Positions 56,706-64,000 of a stretch of DNA of 64,000 bases are shown in pieces (within the stretch, counting starts at the first letter, position 1; each line of letters begins with the position of its first letter). Source of the DNA: a bacterium 1xD42-67 (GTDB lineage Bacteria > Bacillota > Clostridia > Oscillospirales > Oscillospiraceae); assembly GCA_003612335.1 (NCBI GenBank), contig RAYO01000005.1:1-64000 (forward strand). The letters are read 5' to 3'. A program made the position numbers and the translations under genes. Under the pieces are notes generated by a model. It was not told the origin of the DNA, ran no database searches, and saw only the letters and a list, made by a program, of their open reading frames with translations.

Positions 56706-57797
56706 TCAGGACTCGATCCCCCGGGAGATGAGGTATTTTTTGACCATCAGCGCCACCTTGAAGGTGATGGCGTCGTCGAACTCCCGCAGGTCCAGGCCGG
56801 TGAGCTTCTTGATCTTCTCCAGCCGGTAGACCAGGGTGTTCCGGTGGACGAAGAGCTTCCGGGCCGTCTCGGAGACGTTCAGGTTGTTCTCGAAGAACTT
56901 ATTGATGGTGAGGAGGGTCTCCTGATCCAGCGCGTCGATGGGGCTCTTTTTGAAGACCTCCTGGAGGAACATCTGGCACAGGATGGTGGGCAGCTGATAG
57001 ATCAGCCGGCCGATGCCCAGGTTCTCATAGTTGATGACGGTCTTCTCCGTGTCGAAGACCTTGCCCACGTCGATGGCCACCCCGGCCTCCTTATAGGCCC
57101 GGGCCAGGTCGCGGATATGGGGGACGATGGTGCCGATGCCAATGACCACCCGCACCCCCAGCTCCTGGCTGGCAGCGGCGGCGATTTGCTTGGCGATCTT
57201 GCCCAGCTCCTTGGAGTCGGCTCCCTCGGGGAGCTGCTTGATCAGGGCCACGTCGGTCTCGTTGATGGAGATGACGAAGTCGGTCTGCTTGTCCGGGAAG
57301 AGGTTCTGGATCACATCGATGACAGAGACATCGGCGGGGCCCAGCTGGCGGACCAGGAAGGCGGCCCGGGGCACTTCGGAGACGAAATGGAGCTCTTTGG
57401 CCTGGGTGTATACGTCCCCAAGGAGGATGTTGTCGGAGATGATATTCTTGACGAAAGTGGCCTTGTCGTGCTTCTCCTCGTAGTAGGTCTTGGCGCCGTT
57501 GAAGGCCACCACCGCCATGGCGCACAGGGAGGCGGCCATCTCGTCCTCTCCTTTGACGAAGGCGGCGTAGTCGAACTGGGCTCCCCAGCCGGTCAGGGGC
57601 TTGAAGGTCCTGCCCTCGAACCGGGCGGTCGAGTTGTCCGCTCCGTTGATGGCGGCCACCGCGCCGGACCAGTGCTCGCCGATGCAGGTCAGTTCACTGC
57701 AGGCCACCACGATCCCTTCTGAGTCTACCACACCTACCGTGCGGCTGATGCTGTCCTTCATTTGGAGCACGACACCCTGGAACATCCTGCTAGACAC
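56706..57797 (-). CDS. PucR/CdaR-type transcriptional regulator
   Basis: This 363-aa regulator has an N-terminal sugar-diacid-recognition-like domain (MFQGVVLQMKDSISRTVGVVDSEGIV), a GGDEF-like middle region (QELGVRVVIGIGTIVPHIRDLARAYKEA) and a C-terminal PucR helix-turn-helix (INKFFENNLNVSETARKLFVHRNTLVYRLEKI). GTG 57797 is chosen because TAGGAGGG precedes it; ATG 57827 would add ten residues. It stands alone, so its target is not evident. Confidence 0.87.
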   Translation of the reverse strand: MSSRMFQGVVLQMKDSISRTVGVVDSEGIVVACSELTCIGEHWSGAVAAINGADNSTARFEGRTFKPLTGWGAQFDYAAFVKGEDEMAASLCAMAVVAFNGAKTYYEEKHDKATFVKNIISDNILLGDVYTQAKELHFVSEVPRAAFLVRQLGPADVSVIDVIQNLFPDKQTDFVISINETDVALIKQLPEGADSKELGKIAKQIAAAASQELGVRVVIGIGTIVPHIRDLARAYKEAGVAIDVGKVFDTEKTVINYENLGIGRLIYQLPTILCQMFLQEVFKKSPIDALDQETLLTINKFFENNLNVSETARKLFVHRNTLVYRLEKIKKLTGLDLREFDDAITFKVALMVKKYLISRGIES

Positions 57798-57842
57798 AGC
57801 GATCCCTCCTATTTTTTCTTTGCGCATGTTTCCTTTGCCACC

Positions 57843-57872
57843 ATTATAACGGGTGCCCCCCTGGTTTGGCAA
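57843..57872 (-). promoter_or_regulatory. PucR-type gene promoter
   Basis: TTGCCA (57867-57872) and TATAAT (57843-57848) on the minus strand have an 18-base spacer. Confidence 0.72.
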
Positions 57873-57910
57873 GGGTTTTTTTGCTTTTTTTGTTCAGATC
57901 GCCCAAATAT

Positions 57911-58630
57911 TTATGGGACACGCCTCGAGCAGCGGAGGATGGACACCTCCTCCGCCGTCAAAAACCGCCATGTTCCGGAGGAGAGGCCCTCGTCCAGCAC
58001 CAAAGGGCCCATCCGGCGGCGGTGGAGGGAGACCACTGGCTTGCCCCGGGCGGCCAGCATCCGCTTCACCTGGTGATACTTCCCCTCCCGCAGGGTGACC
58101 AGACAGGAGGAGCCGTCTCCCAAGGGCTCCAGTCCGGCGGGGAGACAGTGCAGTCCGTCCTCCAGCACCATCCCGGCGGCCAGGGCCCGGACGTCCTCGC
58201 CGTCCACCCGGCCCTCCACCTGGGCCAGATAGACCTTGTCCACGTGCTTTTTGGGGGAGAGGAGCTGATGGGCCAGGTCCCCGTCGTCGGTGAGGAGGAG
58301 GAGACCGGTGGTATCCTTGTCCAGCCGGCCCACCGGGAACAGTCCCCGGCGGCGCAGCTCCGGCGGCAGCAGATCCAATACGGTGGGCTGGCGGGGGTCC
58401 TCGGTGGCGGAGAGCAGGCCCGCCGGCTTGTGGAGCATCACATAGACGAAGGGGGCGCAGTCCACCGCTCGGCCGTCCACCGTCAGGCGGACCGCCTCTG
58501 GATCCAGCTTCTCCTCCGGACGGAGGACCGGCCGGCCGCCGGCCAGGACCCGGCCCTGCCGGATCAGGTCCTTCACTTCTCTCCGGCTCCACTTTCCCGT
58601 GGAGGCCAGGAGCTTGTCGATACGTTCCAT
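57911..58630 (-). CDS. 16S/23S rRNA pseudouridine synthase, RsuA/RluB family
   Basis: This 239-aa protein has an N-terminal S4 RNA-binding domain (RIDKLLASTGKWSRREVKDLI) and a catalytic domain with FPVGRLDKDTTGLLLLTDDG (catalytic Asp) and TLREGKYHQVKRML. The start at 58630 is preceded by AGAGG. It modifies a uridine in rRNA; the exact position cannot be told from the sequence. Confidence 0.92.
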   Translation of the reverse strand: MERIDKLLASTGKWSRREVKDLIRQGRVLAGGRPVLRPEEKLDPEAVRLTVDGRAVDCAPFVYVMLHKPAGLLSATEDPRQPTVLDLLPPELRRRGLFPVGRLDKDTTGLLLLTDDGDLAHQLLSPKKHVDKVYLAQVEGRVDGEDVRALAAGMVLEDGLHCLPAGLEPLGDGSSCLVTLREGKYHQVKRMLAARGKPVVSLHRRRMGPLVLDEGLSSGTWRFLTAEEVSILRCSRRVP

Positions 58631-58781
58631 CGATCTGCCGCCTCTCTGGATCGTCCGGGGCGGTAGGATCCGCCGAAGGACATGGGATAGGTCTTGCTGG
58701 CGATGCCCGCTCCCTGACATATCCCCCCGCTGTCCCGCATACCCTGAAGGGAAGACACGCCTAGGGAAGGAGCGATATGCT

Positions 58782-59255
58782 GTGCTGATCATGACCGCAA
58801 AGGTGCCAAAACGCAAGCTGACCTGGGGGGTGGCCGCAGCGGCTCTGCTGTGCTGCTGTGCCATCGCCCTGAACTTCGGCCATGCCGTCCGGGAGGTATC
58901 TGCCTCGGGACTGCCCAGCCCCAAGGGGGTGAAGAGCGCCCAGGACCGGATCGATTACCTGTCTGCCTACGGCTGGCAGGTGTCTGAGGAGCCCATCGCC
59001 ACCCAGGAGCTGCTCATCCCTGAGGAGATGGACGCCAGCTACGACGAGTATCTGGCCCTCCAGGCCCAGCAGGGCTTCGACTTGAAGAAGTATGCGGGCA
59101 AGCGGGTGAAGCGGTACACCTATGAGGTGCTCAACTACCCCACCGGTGAGAAGGGGGTCCAGGCCAACCTCCTGATCCGCAAGAATACTGTGGTGGGGGG
59201 CGAGGTGCTCTCCCCACAGCTGGACGGCTTCCTCCACGGGCTGGCTATGCCTTGA
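58782..59255 (+). CDS. DUF4830 domain membrane-anchored protein
   Basis: This 157-aa protein has an N-terminal membrane anchor (about residues 13-33, TWGVAAAALLCCCAIALNFG) and an extracellular DUF4830-type domain (IDYLSAYGWQVSEEPIATQE, KRYTYEVLNYPTG, VVGGEVLSPQLDGFLHGL). The GTG start at 58782 is nine bases after AAGGAG; ATG 58791 is an alternative without a close site. The function is unknown. Confidence 0.8.
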   Translation: MLIMTAKVPKRKLTWGVAAAALLCCCAIALNFGHAVREVSASGLPSPKGVKSAQDRIDYLSAYGWQVSEEPIATQELLIPEEMDASYDEYLALQAQQGFDLKKYAGKRVKRYTYEVLNYPTGEKGVQANLLIRKNTVVGGEVLSPQLDGFLHGLAMP

Positions 59256-59295
59256 AGGCCCAAGGGGGAGGGGGTGCGGCTGGCGTAAGGCGTCC

Positions 59296-60120
59296 CTACC
59301 GCTCCACGATATGTACGTTCAGATGGTCATAGGTCATCTCCACCCCGTGGCGGCCGAAGGACTCCCGGACCCCCTCCATCAGGGCGTAGTACACGGTCCA
59401 GTAGTCGCCGGAGAGGGTCCACAGCCGGACCAGGTACTGGATGCTGCTGGACTGATACTCCGACAGGAAGATGGCCGGGGCAGGGTCCTCCAGGATCCCT
59501 GGGACGGCGTCCAGCGCCTCCTGGAGGGCGGTGCGCACCTGTTGGGTGGAGGCGTCGTAGGAGGCGGTGAACGCCAGGTCCATCCGCCGCTGGCCCAGGG
59601 CGTTGTAGTTGACGATCTTGGCGGCGGAAAGCTGGCTGTTGGGGACGAAGATCTCCTTGTTGTCCGGGGTGACGAAGGTGGTGTAGGCCAGGTCGATGGC
59701 GGAGATGGTGCCGCTGACACCGTCGGCCTCCACATAGTCCCCCACGACGAAGGGCTTGGCCACCAGCAGCACCAGTCCTCCGGCCAGATTGGACAGGGTG
59801 TTCTGGAGGGCCAGGGACACCGCCAGGCCCACCACGCTGAGCATGGCGATGATAGAGGTGACCTCGATCCCCAGAGTGCCCGCCAGCATCAGGGCCAGCA
59901 GGGACCAGAGCAGGATCCGTACTGCGGAGCGGATATAGACCCTGATGGCGGCCACCGACTTGGCCCGGTCCAGCATCCGGTCCACCATCCGCATCAGCAC
60001 CCGGATGACCAGCCAGCCCACCAGCATGGTCAGCACTACCCGCAGCAGGGCCATGGGAGTGATGCCCTGGGTCCCCAGGGCGTCGCCCACGCTGCTCACG
60101 ACTTCCTGTACATCAGGCAT
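59296..60120 (-). CDS. mscS: Small-conductance mechanosensitive channel
   Basis: This 274-aa MscS-family channel has three N-terminal helices, the pore helix with Ala/Gly pattern (SVVGLAVSLALQNTLSNLAGGLVLL near residue 90) and the beta domain (DYVEADGVSGTISAIDL, VPNSQLSAAKIVNY). It releases solutes on hypo-osmotic shock. The start at 60120 fits AAGGAGG; ATG 60126 is closer than usual. It lies downstream of mreB on the same strand. Confidence 0.93.
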   Translation of the reverse strand: MPDVQEVVSSVGDALGTQGITPMALLRVVLTMLVGWLVIRVLMRMVDRMLDRAKSVAAIRVYIRSAVRILLWSLLALMLAGTLGIEVTSIIAMLSVVGLAVSLALQNTLSNLAGGLVLLVAKPFVVGDYVEADGVSGTISAIDLAYTTFVTPDNKEIFVPNSQLSAAKIVNYNALGQRRMDLAFTASYDASTQQVRTALQEALDAVPGILEDPAPAIFLSEYQSSSIQYLVRLWTLSGDYWTVYYALMEGVRESFGRHGVEMTYDHLNVHIVER

Positions 60121-60142
60121 CGTCATCTCCTCCTTCAAGGGA

Positions 60143-60165
60143 ACAGCCGGCCAAAGGCCGGCTGT
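60143..60165 (-). terminator. Hairpin after mreB
   Basis: ACAGCCGGCC and GGCCGGCTGT with loop AAA lie between mreB and mscS. The T tract on the minus strand is absent (TCCCTTGAAG), so it may only attenuate. Confidence 0.45.
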
Positions 60166-60186
60166 CTGTATCATATCTGAGATCCA

Positions 60187-61218
60187 TCAGTAGTTCATCT
60201 GCTTGCGGCGGGACAGGTTCATGGTGCCGTCCTGCATCTGGTCCAGGCTGTCCAGGCTCTTGCCGGTGCCGAAGGCCACGCAGGAGATGGCGTCGTCGGC
60301 CACGTGGGTCTCGATCCCGGTGTGAGACTGGACCAGCTTGTCGAAGCCCCACAGCAGAGAGCCGCCGCCGGTCATGACGATCCCGTTGGTGGAGATATCG
60401 GCCACCAGCTCCGGGGGAGTGCGTTCCAAAACGCCGTGGATGGCCTCCAGGATGGAGGAGGAGGTCTCCTCGAAGGCCTCGATCATCTCGCCGGAGGTGA
60501 CGTTGAACACCCGGGGCAGACCGGTCATGAGGCAGCGGCCCTTGATCTCCATGGTGACCTCCTCCGGACGGGGGAAGACGCAGCCGATGTTGATCTTCAG
60601 CTCCTCGGCGGTGCGGTCGCCGATGAGGACGTTGTGCTTGCGGCGGATATACTTCACCACCGCCTCGTCGAACTTGTCGCCGGCCACCTTGATGGAGGCG
60701 GATTCCACCACCCCTCCCAGGGAGATCACGGCGATGTCAGCGGTGCCGCCGCCGATATCCACCACCATGTGTCCGTCGGGCTTCGTGATGTCGATCCCCG
60801 CGCCGATGGCGGCGGCCACAGGCTCCTCGATCAGGTAGGCCCGGCGGGCCCCGGCCTGGATCCCCGCGTCCACGACGGCGCGCTCCTCCACCTCGGTGAT
60901 CCCGGAGGGGACACAGATCAGCAGGCGGGGCTTGAACAGGGAGAAGGAGGTCACTTTTTTCATGAACTCCTTCAGCATCCGTTCGGTCATGTCGTAGTCA
61001 GAGATGACCCCCTCCCGCAGGGGGCGCATAGCCACGATATTGCCGGGGGTGCGGCCCAGCATGGCCTGGGCCTCGGTGCCCACCTTCAGCAGCTTGCCGG
61101 TGTTCTTGTCCATGGCCACCACAGAGGGCTCCCGCAGGACCACCCCCTTGCCCTTGATATATACCAAGACCGAGGCAGTGCCCAGGTCGATCCCGATATC
61201 TTTACTAAAGAAACCCAT
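60187..61218 (-). CDS. mreB: MreB/Mbl-type rod-shape actin homologue
   Basis: This 343-aa bacterial actin has DIGIDLGTASVLVYIKGKGVV (phosphate 1), VVDIGGGTADIAVISLGG (phosphate 2) and GIVMTGGGSLLWGFDKL (adenosine motif). It organises lateral wall synthesis. The start at 61218 has AAGGTGG at the right distance; an ATG four codons earlier overlaps the site. Isolation from mreC/mreD suggests the Mbl or MreBH paralogue (inference). Confidence 0.94.
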   Translation of the reverse strand: MGFFSKDIGIDLGTASVLVYIKGKGVVLREPSVVAMDKNTGKLLKVGTEAQAMLGRTPGNIVAMRPLREGVISDYDMTERMLKEFMKKVTSFSLFKPRLLICVPSGITEVEERAVVDAGIQAGARRAYLIEEPVAAAIGAGIDITKPDGHMVVDIGGGTADIAVISLGGVVESASIKVAGDKFDEAVVKYIRRKHNVLIGDRTAEELKINIGCVFPRPEEVTMEIKGRCLMTGLPRVFNVTSGEMIEAFEETSSSILEAIHGVLERTPPELVADISTNGIVMTGGGSLLWGFDKLVQSHTGIETHVADDAISCVAFGTGKSLDSLDQMQDGTMNLSRRKQMNY

Positions 61219-61330
61219 CTTTTGTTCCACCTTATATATTTAGTCATCATCGTCAGTGCTGTTTGAAAGATCGATGTCTCAAACCAGCCCAGGCCGTCTC
61301 CATGGGAGCGGCTCTTGAACGCCACTTTGT

Positions 61331-61359
61331 ATTATAACCTGAGCGCGGTCCCTTTTCAA
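61331..61359 (-). promoter_or_regulatory. mreB promoter
   Basis: TTGAAA (61354-61359) and TATAAT (61331-61336) on the minus strand are 17 bases apart, giving a ~110-nt leader. Confidence 0.82.
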
Positions 61360-61410
61360 CTATTTTTTCCAACGATCTTCGTCTTTTTTTAGACCGTCAG
61401 GGCCCTCCTC

Positions 61411-62073
61411 TCAGCGGTCCCCTCTGGCCCGGGCCAAGGTGAGGCACCACACCTGGGCCGCGCCCCCCATGCGCAGCAGCCCGGCGCACTCGCTGAGGGT
61501 GGAGCCGGAGGTGACCACATCGTCCACCAGCACCACCCGCTTCCCCCTCAGATCCGCTCCGGACCGCAGGGCATAGGCTCCCCGGGCGTTGGCCCGGCGG
61601 GCGGATCCCTCCTCCAGACCGGACTGGGGGGCGGTGTGCTGGATCTTTTCCAAAATGGGCTCCGCCGGGATGGCCAGCAGCCGGCCCATCTCCCGGGCCA
61701 GCAGCTCCGCTTGGTCGAAGCCCCGCTCCCGCAGCCGCTTTTTGGACAGGGGGGCCCAGCAGAGCAGATCTGCCCCCTCCGGGAGCCGGTCCTCCAGGCA
61801 GTGGGCCATCAGTCGGCCCAGGGGCCTCCCCAGGGCCTGCACCCGGCTGAATTTATACCGGCGGACCGCCTCCGGCACCCCGTCCCGATAGGCCAGGGGG
61901 GAGAAGCACCCGTCGGCGAAGTCGATGGTGCGCTCTCCGGCCTTGCCCTCCAGCCAAGGCAGCCTGGTCCGGCAGGGGGGACACAGCGGGGCCCTGGGGT
62001 CCTCTAAGATCCTCTGGCAGAACGGGCACTTGGGCGGGAAGAACAGGTCCAGCAGCTTTTCCCCAAGGCTCAT
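61411..62073 (-). CDS. comF: ComF-family phosphoribosyltransferase
   Basis: This 220-aa protein has an N-terminal zinc finger (FPPKCPFCQRIL and APLCPPCRTRL) and a C-terminal PRTase domain with VVLVDDVVTSGSTLSECA, the PRPP-binding loop. ComF proteins are required for transformation in several bacteria. It is coupled by a 4-base overlap (ATGA) to a small upstream ORF. Confidence 0.93.
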   Translation of the reverse strand: MSLGEKLLDLFFPPKCPFCQRILEDPRAPLCPPCRTRLPWLEGKAGERTIDFADGCFSPLAYRDGVPEAVRRYKFSRVQALGRPLGRLMAHCLEDRLPEGADLLCWAPLSKKRLRERGFDQAELLAREMGRLLAIPAEPILEKIQHTAPQSGLEEGSARRANARGAYALRSGADLRGKRVVLVDDVVTSGSTLSECAGLLRMGGAAQVWCLTLARARGDR

Positions 62074-62246
62074 CTCAGCTCGTCCTCCGGGATGGGGCCG
62101 TGCTCCTTCTCAAAATCCCGGATGCACTTCTGGATCAGATACAGGATCTGCCCGCTCATGGAGCGGCCCTCATATTCTGCGATATAGACCAGCTTCCCAT
62201 GGTGTTCGCCGCTGATCGTGATACCCAGATGCTTGTCTCGTTTCAA
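62070..62246 (-). CDS. Small protein coupled to comF
   Basis: This 58-aa acidic protein reads LKRDKHLGITISGEHHGKLV, IAEYEGRSMSGQILYLIQ, and ends KEHGPIPEDELR. The pattern is compatible with a small Arc/RHH-like fold (a strand followed by two helices), but not conclusive. The start is TTG 62246 after GGTGG; its TGA overlaps the comF ATG. It was too short for a 60-residue cut-off. Confidence 0.72.
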   Translation of the reverse strand: MKRDKHLGITISGEHHGKLVYIAEYEGRSMSGQILYLIQKCIRDFEKEHGPIPEDELR

Positions 62247-62384
62247 AGTCTACCACCGTCCTGATCGTTGTCTGGACGTATAGTATCCTAATTCTCCTCG
62301 GATCATCTTGATATCGACTTGATTTAAGTCAAGAAAATACTTGTTCCAAGTAGGCTCTCTCGTCCCGCCCGCAGGCGGCCAAGG

Positions 62385-62446
62385 CCCCTTTTGAAAGGGG
62401 CTGTCAGCCGAAGGCTGACTGAGGATCGTATTTTGCGGAGCAAAAT
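62385..62446 (+). repeat. Structured repeat unit U3 (three hairpins)
   Basis: Hairpins CCCCTT/AAGGGG (62385-62400), GTCAGCC-GAA-GGCTGAC (62403-62419) and ATTTTGC-GGA-GCAAAAT (62430-62446) are followed by GTACGAAGTAAACAAA. The unit matches U2 in order and loops but not in stem sequence. It faces U4, giving a composite palindrome. Confidence 0.85.
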
Positions 62447-62490
62447 GTACGAAGTAAACAAACCTTGCACAGATCTTGTTTGCTTCGCAC

Positions 62491-62559
62491 ATTCCGGCTT
62501 CGCCGGAATACAATCCTCCGTCACGGGCTTCGCCCGTGCCACCTCCTTTCTAAAGGAGG
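62491..62559 (-). repeat. Structured repeat unit U4 (reverse orientation)
   Basis: On the minus strand, hairpins CCTCCTTT/AAAGGAGG (62542-62559), CACGGGC-GAA-GCCCGTG (62522-62538) and ATTCCGGC-GAA-GCCGGAAT (62491-62509) are present. It is the inverted partner of U3 across a ~44-base centre. The interval 62247-62623 otherwise holds no gene. Confidence 0.85.
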
Positions 62560-62590
62560 CTTGGGGACGCAGACCTGCCAGACATACGAA

Positions 62591-62616
62591 CAGCCCGCCG
62601 GGGCTCCGGCGGGCTG
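62591..62616 (-). terminator. Hairpin after DivIVA-like gene
   Basis: A perfect 11-bp stem (62591-62601 with 62606-62616) lies just beyond the stop on the minus strand. The T run is weak (TTCGT). Confidence 0.6.
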
Positions 62617-62623
62617 CGGACGG

Positions 62624-63337
62624 TCATTCCTCCGGGAGGGGCACGGGGGCCTCCACCCGGGATGGATCGGTCCTGTCGTAAGCGGCGGACAGTTCTTCCA
62701 GAGCGGTCTCCTGGCTGGCCATGAGCTGGCCCACCTGGTCCAAACAGAGCCCTGCCTTCTCCAGCTCGCTGGCGGCGTGGGAGATGGTGGTCTCCACCTG
62801 ACTGCGCAGGGCGTCATACTCCCGGGCCAGCCGTGTGAGCCACTGTTCGGTCTGGCGGCGCAGCTTCTGGGCGTTCCCTTCCGCCTTCTCCTGGATGGCC
62901 TGGGCCCGGCGGTGGGCGTCCAGCTCCACGCCGGCGGTGCGCTCCTTCAGCTGGACGAAAGCCTGGGCGTCCGGTTCCAGGGCCTGGGTCCGGGACTGGG
63001 CCTGGTCCCGCTCCCGGCGGACCTCCTCCAGCTCCCGGGCCAGGCCGTCCGCCCTGGTCCGGCTGGCGGACAGCTCCTGTTCGGCCTGGCCCAGACGGTC
63101 CCGCAGGGAATCCCGGTCCCGGAGGGCGGTCTCCAGCTCCCGGCGGACCTCCTCCAGCTGGCGGCGCAGCTCGCCGCTCTCCCTGCGCAGGGCCCCCTCC
63201 TGGCGCTCGGACTCGGCCAGCTGGTCCTGGAGGGCCTGCTGGGCCTGGGCGGACTGTTTCGCCTGCTCCTCCAAAAAGTCCAGCACGTCCTGTTTGTTGA
63301 AGCCGCCGATCGCGGCAGAGCGGAAAGGATGTTCCAT
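62624..63337 (-). CDS. DivIVA-like coiled-coil protein
   Basis: This 237-aa protein begins MEHPFRSAAIGGFNKQDVLD, like the membrane-binding head of DivIVA (FxxxxxGGYNxxEVD pattern). About 150 residues of continuous charged coiled coil follow (GELRRQLEEVRRELETALRD). It may mark curved membrane or cell poles, but the head is divergent. GAGGTG precedes ATG 63337. Confidence 0.75.
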   Translation of the reverse strand: MEHPFRSAAIGGFNKQDVLDFLEEQAKQSAQAQQALQDQLAESERQEGALRRESGELRRQLEEVRRELETALRDRDSLRDRLGQAEQELSASRTRADGLARELEEVRRERDQAQSRTQALEPDAQAFVQLKERTAGVELDAHRRAQAIQEKAEGNAQKLRRQTEQWLTRLAREYDALRSQVETTISHAASELEKAGLCLDQVGQLMASQETALEELSAAYDRTDPSRVEAPVPLPEE

Positions 63338-63371
63338 AGATCGCGCACCTCGTTCTTTCTGTGTCGGAGCC

Positions 63372-63400
63372 ATTCTAGCACGATCCGCTCCAGATCGCAA
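63372..63400 (-). promoter_or_regulatory. Promoter of DivIVA-like gene
   Basis: TTGCGA (63395-63400) and TAGAAT (63372-63377) on the minus strand are 17 bases apart. Confidence 0.7.
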
Positions 63401-63419
63401 TCACTTTGCGGATATTTCA

Positions 63420-63449
63420 TTGACGGACCGGCGGCCGGGATGGTATACT
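63420..63449 (+). promoter_or_regulatory. Promoter of class I methyltransferase gene
   Basis: TTGACG (63420-63425) and TATACT (63444-63449) have an 18-base spacer, 31 bases before ATG 63481. Confidence 0.75.
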
Positions 63450-63480
63450 GGAGCGATATCAGAGAAGGAGGACATCAGCG

Positions 63481-64000
63481 ATGTGGCTGTCCTGCGAGTG
63501 GAAGGACTATGAACTGATCGACTGCGGCCGGGGGGAGAAGCTGGAGAGGTGGGGGGACCAGCTCCTGGTCCGGCCCGACCCCCAGGCGATCTGGGACACC
63601 CCCCGGACCCATCCGGGATGGAAGAGGAACGCCGGCCGCTATGCCCGCTCCTCCACAGGAGGGGGCCAGTGGCAGAATCGGTCTATGCCGGAGCGGTGGA
63701 CAGTGGGTCATAAGGGGCTGACCTTCAACGTCAAGCCCATGAATTTCAAGCACACCGGCCTGTTCCCAGAGCAGGCGGCCAACTGGGACTTCGCCCAGGA
63801 GCAGATCCGCAGCGCCGGCCGGCCGGTGAGCGTCCTCAACCTCTTCGCCTACACCGGCGGGGCCACAGTGGCCTGCGCCGCCGCCGGGGCCTCGGTCTGC
63901 CACGTGGACGCCGCCAAGGGGATGGTCCAGTGGGCCCGGGAGAACGCCAGATCCTCGGGGCTAGAGAGCGCCCCCATCCGGTGGATCGTGGACGACTGCG
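63481..64000 (+). CDS. Class I SAM-dependent rRNA methyltransferase (3' truncated)
   Basis: The first 173 residues are present. Motif I is VSVLNLFAYTGGATVACAAAG (the RlmI/RlmL-type LFxYTGG loop), followed by VDAAKGMVQWARENAR and the Asp-containing IRWIVDD. The N-terminal ~100 residues (NFKHTGLFPEQAANWDFAQE) are typical of the short RlmI-like methyltransferases. AAGGAGG precedes ATG 63481. The right edge of the window cuts the gene. Confidence 0.88.
   Translation, partial: MWLSCEWKDYELIDCGRGEKLERWGDQLLVRPDPQAIWDTPRTHPGWKRNAGRYARSSTGGGQWQNRSMPERWTVGHKGLTFNVKPMNFKHTGLFPEQAANWDFAQEQIRSAGRPVSVLNLFAYTGGATVACAAAGASVCHVDAAKGMVQWARENARSSGLESAPIRWIVDDC

Overview
The window is GC-rich chromosomal DNA from a low-copy, apparently ordinary genome region of a Gram-positive anaerobe. 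Evidence for this is the forespore sigma factor SigG, a SpoIIIE/FtsK translocase, IreB, UppP, a PPi-type phosphofructokinase, a butyrate kinase/phosphotransbutyrylase pair, strong GGAGG ribosome binding sites and TTGACA-N17-TATAAT promoters. This combination fits the high-GC clostridia of the Oscillospiraceae (Flavonifractor/Oscillibacter/Lawsonibacter-like). The species cannot be fixed from the sequence alone. No tRNA, rRNA, CRISPR array, transposase or integrase was seen.

Layout. 1-8000: amino-sugar import and catabolism operon (lipoprotein binding protein, two permeases, ROK-like kinase, nagB, nagA, MsmK-type ATPase), with a strong terminator between the binding protein and permease genes. 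8000-13400: phosphate permease, a small membrane protein, DNA polymerase IV, two unknown proteins, a decayed radical-SAM gene, and a small ribbon-helix-helix regulator with repeated operator-like sites between divergent promoters. 13400-20600: pfp, rpsI-rplM, a TtcA-like enzyme, a secreted metallo-beta-lactamase protein, an aminotransferase and uppP. 20600-28900: spoIIIE/ftsK, a zinc-ribbon membrane protein flanked by a duplicated ftsK tail, an MFS transporter, ireB, a DUF523 protein, sigG and a small accessory patch (XRE regulator, DUF6291-like protein). 28900-35400: ZIP transporter, ptb-buk, an unknown protein, and a lysine riboswitch in front of an NhaC-family transporter. 35400-40450: a LysR regulator divergent from a four-gene hydroxy-acid/keto-acid catabolic operon whose last gene is an unrecognised protein. 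40450-48450: galK-galT, a ferredoxin-type aldo/keto reductase divergent from merR with a 19-bp-spacer promoter, a lower-GC methyltransferase and mutS2. 48470-54720: ECF sigma/anti-sigma pair, HPr, uvrC, rsmD-coaD and a coiled-coil protein. 54770-64000: Na/Pi cotransporter, PucR/CdaR-type regulator, pseudouridine synthase, DUF4830 protein, MscS channel, MreB/Mbl, comF with a small coupled ORF, a DivIVA-like coiled coil and a truncated methyltransferase.

The most notable non-coding items are the lysine riboswitch with a readable terminator/antiterminator (32961-33195), a dispersed structured repeat whose hairpin stems covary between four copies (27387-27605 and 62385-62559), a second palindromic repeat (19544-19595, 43409-43461), and several regulator-operator pairs that can be read directly (LysR, MerR, RHH). 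The strongest candidate for undescribed biology is the LysR-controlled operon at 36563-40440.
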